Below the pieces are notes generated by a model. It was not told the DNA's origin and made no database searches. It was given only the letters and a program-made list of their open reading frames with translations. A stretch of 12,513 nucleotides of DNA from Rhodospirillales bacterium 47_12_T64 (GTDB lineage: Bacteria; Pseudomonadota; Alphaproteobacteria; Kiloniellales; Kiloniellaceae), in contig MABB01000010.1 of assembly GCA_002162915.1 (NCBI GenBank), positions 1 through 12,513 on the forward strand. The letters are read 5' to 3'. A program made the translations under genes and the position numbers. Positions 8,045 to 12,513 of the stretch are shown here, piece by piece (the first letter of the stretch is position 1; each line of letters opens with the position of its first letter).

Positions 8045-9004
8045 CTAAGCTGCTTGGCCGTTTTCAGAGCCATTCTCGGTGCCTTCACCATTCTCTTCGT
8101 CTTCAGGAACAGGTGATCTTACATCTGTTGCAAAAAGCAATGGAACAGCAAGAGCAATAGATGAATAGGTACCAATTGCAACACCCCAGATAAGCGCCAG
8201 ACTCAAGCCACGAAGGACTTCCCCCCCAAAAGCAAAGAGAGCAAACAAAGCGAGCAGGGTTGTGACAGATGTTAGTACCGTCCGAGACAAAGTCTTATTA
8301 ATCGCCATGTTGAGGATGTCGAGGACTTCCATCTTTTTATAGCGACGGAGTTCGTCCCGGACACGGTCAAAGATAACCACAGTGTCATTGATCGAATAAC
8401 CAGCAACTGTCAGAACGGCGGCAAGCGATGCCAGATTGAATTCGTACTGGGTAATCGCAAAGAAGCCGATGGTCGTAATAACATCGTGAGTAAGCGCCAG
8501 CAAAGCTGCTACTGAAAATTGCCACTCAAACCTGAACCAAATGTAGATGCCAATTCCCAACAGAGCAAAGATCGTCGCTAAAGCCCCGTCTTGTTTTAAT
8601 TCCGCACCAACTTTTGGACCAACAAATTCAACTCGGCGATACTCTGCAACATCGCCACCCAATTCAGCCTTAACAAATTGAATTACTTCCATCTGTTTCT
8701 TCTCATCACCGTCCTGCTTTTGGATATTAATGAGAACTTCATCAGGTGCGCCAAATTCTTGAAGACTGACTTCGCCAATATTTAACGAGCCCATTCTACT
8801 CCGTAGAGAAGTAAGATCAGCAGGGCCGTTGGTTTTAATTTCGATTAAAACACCGCCCCGAAAATCAATGCCAAAGTTCAACCCACGGGTCGCAACCATA
8901 AAGACAGACAGAGCAATCAACAGAGCAGAGAAAGCCATGAACAGTTTTCTCTTGCCCATAAAGTTGATTTTAGGATCAACGGGAAGCTTCTTGATTAATG
9001 CCAT
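8045..9004 (-). CDS. secF: Protein translocase subunit SecF
   Basis: The 319-residue inner-membrane protein joins SecD and YajC in the SecDF complex. That complex uses the proton gradient to pull secreted proteins across the membrane and helps membrane insertion. TM1 is about 22-39, followed by the motif NFGIDFRGGVLIEI (43-56) and a periplasmic domain to about 135. Five more membrane segments follow. The family motif AGYSINDTVVIFDRVRDE begins at 201 with D207, and the LTHD motif is at 171-174; both fit proton relay in this RND-like family. The C-terminus (about 295-319) is a cytoplasmic acidic tail rich in Glu, Asp, Gly and Asn. The ATG at 9004 lies 21 bases after the secD stop; GGAGG is 14 bases upstream, a long spacing. 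Its stop codon overlaps the ribosome-binding site of the next gene. Confidence 0.97.
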   Translation of the reverse strand: MALIKKLPVDPKINFMGKRKLFMAFSALLIALSVFMVATRGLNFGIDFRGGVLIEIKTNGPADLTSLRSRMGSLNIGEVSLQEFGAPDEVLINIQKQDGDEKKQMEVIQFVKAELGGDVAEYRRVEFVGPKVGAELKQDGALATIFALLGIGIYIWFRFEWQFSVAALLALTHDVITTIGFFAITQYEFNLASLAAVLTVAGYSINDTVVIFDRVRDELRRYKKMEVLDILNMAINKTLSRTVLTSVTTLLALFALFAFGGEVLRGLSLALIWGVAIGTYSSIALAVPLLFATDVRSPVPEDEENGEGTENGSENGQAA

Positions 9005-9025
9005 GATATTTTTCCAAGCCTCCGA

Positions 9026-10606
9026 TTAGATGCCAAGGGATTGTGGACGTTTACGACGCAACCAGACGACGATGAGTAAACGCGTGAACATAATCGCTGT
9101 AAACATTGAGGTAATGATCCCAATGGTCAGAGTGACAGCAAATCCCTTGATTGGACCTGTGCCAAACTGAAAGAGAAGAACTGCAGCAATAAGGGTCGTA
9201 ATGTTTGAATCGAGAATAGTCGCAATAGCCCGTTTGTATCCGGCGTCAACAGCCATCACTGGCCCACGCCCGTTTCGTATTTCTTCTCTGATGCGCTCAA
9301 AGATCAAGACGTTTGCATCCACGGCCATACCGATCGTCAGCACGATACCTGCAATACCTGGCAAGGTGAGTGTAGCCTGGAAGAGAGAAAGTACAGCAAC
9401 GATCAGAACAAGGTTTGCAACAAGGGCAAGGTTCGCCATGGCACCAAACAGGCCATAGGATGCGCCCATAAAGAGCAAAACAAATACCAGACCAATGATA
9501 CTGGCATATTTACCTGCTGTAACAGAATCTTCGCCGAGCCCCGCACCGACAGTTCGTTCTTCTTCGAAAGTAATAGGTGCCGGAAGAGCCCCTGCCCTCA
9601 GTAACAAAGCAAGTTCTTCGGCGGATTGCGTCGTGAAGTTTCCGGATATAATGCCGGTGCCTGTCAAAATCGGAGAGCGAATAACTGGTGCAGAAATAAC
9701 CTTGTTATCAAGGACAATAGCAAAGGGACGATTTACATTATCCTGAGTAGCTTTGGCAAAACGCTGGGCGCCAGTGGTATCAAAAGTAAAGGAGATAACC
9801 GGCTGACCATCCTGAAAGGTAGCCTGCGCATCAATCAGGTTTTCACCGCTGACCATAACACGTTTTTTAATGACATAACGTTGTGGTTGGCCATTTGACT
9901 GAGCATCTTGTGATAGAAGAATTTGCGACCCAACAGGTGCCTTTCCGGCGTAGGCATCAGCATTTTGATCAACGAGCTGAAAGTTTAACTTCGCTGTCTT
10001 GCCAATCTTCCTCTTAAGCTCTTCAGGATTTTCTTCACCAGGAGCCTGAAGAACGATACGGTTTTCACCCTGTCGCTGAAGGCTGATTTCTTTGGTGCCA
10101 GTTTCATCTACCCGACGTCGAATAACTTCAATCGACTGATTAAGGACAGAGATATTACGCTGCTTGATGGCTTGTTCACTAAACGCACCCGTAATTGTTC
10201 CATCACTTGACGTAATAAGCAAACCGGGGTTGTTCTGAAAGATCATTGCACGAACACGCTGTGACATTTCATCACTACCATCGCGAAGATCGAAAGTGGC
10301 CGCGCCATCCTCAACCCGAAGATTTGTATAGCCAATGCGTTCGCGTCTCAGGCTTGCTCTTATGCCTTCAACAAGGTTCGTTAGCTGTTCCTTTTGAACG
10401 GCCTCAAGATCGACTTCCATAAGAAGATAAGACCCGCCTTGAAGATCCAACCCCAGATTTATCTGGTCGGACGCCACCCATTCAGGGAAGCTATCAAGAG
10501 TTTGTTCTTTGAAGACGTTCGGCATGGCATAATAAATACCAAGAACAAGGACGCCAATAATTGCAAAAATCTGCCACTTGGGAAACTGAACCATAACCGG
10601 CCGCAT
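9026..10606 (-). CDS. secD: Protein translocase subunit SecD
   Basis: The 526-residue partner of SecF. TM1 is about 11-28, then the conserved LGLDLQGGSYLLMEV starts at 51. A large periplasmic region follows (P1 base and head) to about residue 350, then five more membrane segments. These include GMAVDANVLIFERIREE with D430, the proton-relay aspartate of the family. Length and order are those of a stand-alone SecD rather than a fused SecDF. The start is uncertain. The ATG at 10606 gives MRPVMVQFPKW, but ATG at 10594 gives MVQFPKW, which looks more like typical SecD N-termini, and neither has a clear Shine-Dalgarno. The gene is preceded by a terminator-like hairpin (10629-10658), so read-through from yajC may be limited or regulated. 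Confidence 0.96.
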   Translation of the reverse strand: MRPVMVQFPKWQIFAIIGVLVLGIYYAMPNVFKEQTLDSFPEWVASDQINLGLDLQGGSYLLMEVDLEAVQKEQLTNLVEGIRASLRRERIGYTNLRVEDGAATFDLRDGSDEMSQRVRAMIFQNNPGLLITSSDGTITGAFSEQAIKQRNISVLNQSIEVIRRRVDETGTKEISLQRQGENRIVLQAPGEENPEELKRKIGKTAKLNFQLVDQNADAYAGKAPVGSQILLSQDAQSNGQPQRYVIKKRVMVSGENLIDAQATFQDGQPVISFTFDTTGAQRFAKATQDNVNRPFAIVLDNKVISAPVIRSPILTGTGIISGNFTTQSAEELALLLRAGALPAPITFEEERTVGAGLGEDSVTAGKYASIIGLVFVLLFMGASYGLFGAMANLALVANLVLIVAVLSLFQATLTLPGIAGIVLTIGMAVDANVLIFERIREEIRNGRGPVMAVDAGYKRAIATILDSNITTLIAAVLLFQFGTGPIKGFAVTLTIGIITSMFTAIMFTRLLIVVWLRRKRPQSLGI

Positions 10607-10628
10607 TATCTGTTAAAAAATGAAATAA

Positions 10629-10658
10629 ACCTGCTCTGGATATAGGGCCAGAGCAGGT
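10629..10658 (-). terminator. Intrinsic-terminator-like hairpin between yajC and secD
   Basis: The 11-bp perfect inverted repeat ACCTGCTCTGG (10629-10639) and CCAGAGCAGGT (10648-10658) has an 8-base loop. Read leftward it is followed by TTTATTTCATTTTTT, so it has the form of an intrinsic terminator. It ends only 22 bases before the annotated secD start and 64 bases after yajC. It may attenuate transcription from yajC into secDF, or end yajC transcription while secDF relies on another promoter that I cannot identify. Confidence 0.7.
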
Positions 10659-10722
10659 GAAGACTAGTCCTCAAAATTACATACTTAAAAAAAGTAGGTA
10701 AGTTATTGGGACATCAGGCAAA

Positions 10723-11118
10723 TTAATCTTTAGCTTTTTTGTCTTTTTTGTCTTTTTTACTTTTTTTGTCATCGTTAGCTGATTTGTCAGTAGACTTATC
10801 AGCAGGTTCTGTTTTTGTCAGAACACTGGCAATCGTGCTTTGGATTACAGTAATCCGTACACCATCAGCAATATCGACATCGACTTCACCCTCTTTCACG
10901 CGCGCAACCTTACCGACGATACCGCCAGCAGTAATCACTTTATCGCCACGAGTAACCGCCCCGATCATAGCTTTTTGTTGCTTCATTTTTTTGCTTTGCG
11001 GGCGGATGATCAAAAAATAGAAAACCGCGAAAATCAAAACAAGTGGGAATAGTGTCGCGAACAATTCGTTAGTTGAACCACCACCAACTGACTGAGCATA
11101 AGCTGTTGAAATCAACAT
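10723..11118 (-). CDS. yajC: Sec translocon accessory subunit YajC
   Basis: The 131-residue small membrane protein accompanies SecDF. A short N-terminus (MLISTAYAQSVGGG) leads into one membrane helix (about 19-38, LFPLVLIFAVFYFLII). Then come the diagnostic RPQSKKMKQQKAM and the cytoplasmic YajC domain (GDKVITAGGIVGKVARV, VDVDIADGVRITV). I chose the ATG at 11118, which has GGAGGG at the right distance. An upstream in-frame TTG (11130) gives a longer reading frame but overlaps that Shine-Dalgarno. The C-terminal ~30 residues are a low-complexity lysine/aspartate tail ending KKDKKDKKAKD, longer and more basic than in typical YajC. Its codons are runs of six or seven A residues in 9-base units. 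The gene is divergent from the DUF815 ATPase and has a plausible promoter. Confidence 0.96.
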   Translation of the reverse strand: MLISTAYAQSVGGGSTNELFATLFPLVLIFAVFYFLIIRPQSKKMKQQKAMIGAVTRGDKVITAGGIVGKVARVKEGEVDVDIADGVRITVIQSTIASVLTKTEPADKSTDKSANDDKKSKKDKKDKKAKD

Positions 11119-11148
11119 TAATCCCTCCAAAACATTGAACTAGGAATC

Positions 11149-11163
11149 GGTTGCCAAGCAACC
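11149..11163 (-). other. Small hairpin in the yajC 5' leader
   Basis: GGTTGC (11149-11154) and GCAACC (11158-11163) form a 6-bp stem with a 3-base loop, about 30 bases upstream of the yajC start codon and inside the predicted leader. There is no T-tract, so it is not a terminator. It could stabilise the leader RNA; no regulatory role can be claimed. Confidence 0.45.
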
Positions 11164-11184
11164 CCCAAAATAAATTACCCGCGG

Positions 11185-11212
11185 ACTATAACCGTCTGGC
11201 CCGGAAATGCAA
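11185..11212 (-). promoter_or_regulatory. Candidate promoter of the yajC-sec operon
   Basis: On the complement, TTGCAT (11212-11207) and TATAGT (11190-11185) are 16 bases apart. The -10 matches five of six sigma-70 consensus bases and the -35 four at most. Transcription would start near 11178, giving a leader of about 60 bases before yajC that includes the small hairpin at 11149-11163. Confidence 0.5.
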
Positions 11213-11255
11213 ACGAACTGGAGAACAAAGGTTATCAAGCATCTGGATAGTCTAA

Positions 11256-11284
11256 TTGACGCCACTTGGACAGAAGGATAGGGT
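11256..11284 (+). promoter_or_regulatory. Weak candidate promoter for the DUF815 ATPase gene
   Basis: TTGACG (11256-11261) matches five of six -35 bases. Seventeen bases later TAGGGT (11279-11284) is a poor -10. It lies about 45 bases upstream of the start codon. The good -35 and correct spacing are the only support. Confidence 0.3.
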
Positions 11285-11328
11285 TCGGGAAATGATAACA
11301 GTATTGGCAATTTGCCGGAGTAAGATAA

Positions 11329-12201
11329 ATGATTGATTCCCAACCTCTAATGCCTGTTCTTGAACGTATTGCACTTGCATTGGAGAAGCTCGCACCTGTT
11401 GTCGAATCAGAACCAGATCTTTCCCAGGCAGAAGCCTATGTCTGGCATACGGATCCAGATCAACTAGAAGCTATTTCCGATGTGAATCGGATCGAATTTG
11501 ACCTCCTAAAGGGAATTGATCGGCAAAGAGAAATCCTGCTGTCCAATACCTTGCGTTTTGTCGAGGGCTTCCCGGCAAATAATGCATTACTTTGGGGCGC
11601 GAGAGGAACAGGGAAAAGCTCAATTGTGAAAGCTGTTCATGACAAGGTAAATAATCTAGCAGATGCAGATGGCTTTTCTAAACTCACCCTTGTTGAAATA
11701 CACCGTGAAGACATCCCCTCTCTACCAAGGTTGCTCAAGATCTTAAAGAAATCTGATCGTCCTTGTATTCTGTTTTGTGACGACCTGAGTTTTGATACTC
11801 AAGATGATACCTACAAATCCCTCAAAGCGGTTCTTGAAGGTGGGATAGAAGGACGTCCCGGCAATGTGATTTTCTATGCCACTTCCAACCGACGGCACCT
11901 GATGTCACGCGAGATGATTGAAAACGAGCGCTCATCGGCGATACATACATCAGAAGCAACGGAAGAAAACGTTAGCCTTTCCGACCGTTTTGGCCTGTGG
12001 CTTGGGTTTCATAATTGTAATCAGGATACCTTCTTTGCCATGATCGAAGCATACGTAGAGTATTATGGTATCAAAATCGATCAGGAAACTCTGCATGCCG
12101 AAGCCCGGGAGTGGTCTGTTACCCGTGGTTCACGATCCGGGCGTGTCGCCTGGCAGTACATTCAAGATCTAGCTGGACGAAAATCGATCAAAATTTCCTA
12201 G
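11329..12201 (+). CDS. DUF815-family AAA+ ATPase of unknown function
   Basis: The 290-residue soluble protein has Walker A GARGTGKSS at 90-98. Walker B is in CILFCDDLSFD at 146-156, with the double aspartate D151-D152. A sensor-1-like stretch YATSNRRHLM lies at 183-192, followed by an arginine-rich segment and DRFGLWLGF near 220-230. This is the pattern of DUF815, an AAA+ family related to DnaA/Cdc6-like ATPases. An N-terminal segment of about 60 residues with a helical LERIALALEKL precedes the ATPase. The substrate and cellular role are unknown to me. The ATG at 11329 has GGAG eight bases upstream. The gene lies between yajC (divergent) and the M23 gene (convergent, 33 bases between stops), and I recall this placement from other alphaproteobacteria. 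I see no catalytic lesion. Confidence 0.9.
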   Translation: MIDSQPLMPVLERIALALEKLAPVVESEPDLSQAEAYVWHTDPDQLEAISDVNRIEFDLLKGIDRQREILLSNTLRFVEGFPANNALLWGARGTGKSSIVKAVHDKVNNLADADGFSKLTLVEIHREDIPSLPRLLKILKKSDRPCILFCDDLSFDTQDDTYKSLKAVLEGGIEGRPGNVIFYATSNRRHLMSREMIENERSSAIHTSEATEENVSLSDRFGLWLGFHNCNQDTFFAMIEAYVEYYGIKIDQETLHAEAREWSVTRGSRSGRVAWQYIQDLAGRKSIKIS

Positions 12202-12234
12202 AAGCTACCAAAAACAACTATCCTGAAACGATAT

Positions 12235-12513
12235 TTAATTCGTCAGTAACTTATTTGGGTTCACAGCTTCTGATCCCTTTCGGATTTCAAAGTGAAGCTG
12301 TGGCTTGGATACATTTCCGGTACTGCCTACCTTAGCTATAGACTGACCTCTTTTAACCCGCTGGCCTCTTCCAACCAGAAGTTGATCTGTGTGGGCATAG
12401 GCTGTTACCCATCCGTCGGAGTGTTTGATCAATAGCATCTGGCCAAACCCCTTAAGCTCACTTCCCGCATAGACAACCACCCCGTTCTCGGCAGCTTTTA
12501 CAGCTGTACCTTT
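12235..12513 (-). CDS. NlpD/LytM-like M23-family protein (C-terminal part, runs off right edge)
   Basis: The complement of 12513-12235 is one open frame of 92 residues plus a TAA stop, continuous with the window edge; internal starts are not real starts. It reads GTAVKAAENGVVVYAG, GFGQMLLIKHSDGWVTAYAH, GQRVKRGQSIAKVGSTG and PQLHFEIRKG. It ends with VNPNKLL, the order seen in the LytM domain of NlpD and relatives. Active M23 peptidases have HLHFE, where the first histidine is catalytic and the second binds zinc. Here it is QLHFE (Q72 of the visible part), so hydrolysis may be lost and the protein may act as an activator of cell-wall amidases, as E. coli NlpD does. LysM repeats and the lipoprotein signal would be off-window. 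In related genomes surE and pcm usually lie upstream. Confidence 0.9.
   Translation of the reverse strand, partial: KGTAVKAAENGVVVYAGSELKGFGQMLLIKHSDGWVTAYAHTDQLLVGRGQRVKRGQSIAKVGSTGNVSKPQLHFEIRKGSEAVNPNKLLTN

Noticed and set aside
10735..10775. Programmed ribosomal frameshift on the A-runs of yajC.
   Set aside because: In the zero frame the runs read AAA AAA after a non-A base, which does not make the canonical slippery heptamer, and no downstream stimulatory structure or extended alternative frame is evident.
11119..11130. TTG start giving YajC four extra residues (MEGL).
   Set aside because: This TTG overlaps the GGAGGG Shine-Dalgarno that serves the ATG at 11118.
11306..11316. Palindrome GGCAATTTGCC just before the DUF815 Shine-Dalgarno, considered as an operator.
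   Set aside because: It is only an 11-base near-perfect palindrome, a single copy, with no regulator in view; chance is a fair explanation.
11140..11343. 67-codon frame on the - strand in the yajC leader.
   Set aside because: It runs through the predicted yajC promoter and the start of the DUF815 gene, and has no family features.
12202..12234. Terminator between the convergent DUF815 and M23 genes.
   Set aside because: No stable inverted repeat with a T-tract could be found in these 33 bases.

Overview
The window looks like a chromosomal housekeeping region of an alphaproteobacterium with moderate GC content. Four things point there: the divergent ssb/uvrA pair, a UvrA with the CPVSG form of the first zinc module, a folate/FAD-dependent TrmFO, and above all the order M23 peptidase - DUF815 ATPase - yajC - secD - secF - Mth938 protein - squalene-synthase-like protein. 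The last two are homologues of the mitochondrial complex I assembly factors NDUFAF3 and NDUFAF6. The genus cannot be fixed from the sequence alone. I see no mobile element, CRISPR array, RNA gene or defence island.

Left part (1-3970): a truncated ElaA-like GNAT acetyltransferase gene and ssb read leftward, with an intrinsic terminator between them. uvrA reads rightward from a 205-bp divergent region that holds an imperfect alphaproteobacterial LexA-type site. A 12-bp hairpin ends uvrA and the convergent cyclase gene.

Middle (3970-6789): a soluble class III nucleotidyl cyclase reads leftward and trmFO reads rightward, diverging from an AT-rich 138-bp spacer. The cyclase lacks the usual lysine of the purine-binding motif. 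A 20-bp-stem bidirectional terminator separates trmFO from the next, leftward operon.

Right part (6789-12513): the leftward cluster yajC-secD-secF-NDUFAF3 homologue-NDUFAF6 homologue. It has a likely promoter upstream of yajC and an intrinsic-terminator-like hairpin just before secD. secF and the NDUFAF3 homologue are tightly coupled, because the stop codon overlaps the Shine-Dalgarno. An AAA+ DUF815 ATPase diverges from yajC and meets the C-terminal part of a NlpD/LytM-like M23 protein at the right edge.

The genes cover genome repair (SSB, UvrA), tRNA T54 methylation (TrmFO), cyclic-nucleotide signalling, and Sec-dependent export or membrane insertion together with probable respiratory complex I assembly. 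No wholly new system is evident. The most thought-provoking points are the placement of two complex I assembly-factor homologues behind secDF, the hairpin before secD, and the altered cyclase substrate pocket.
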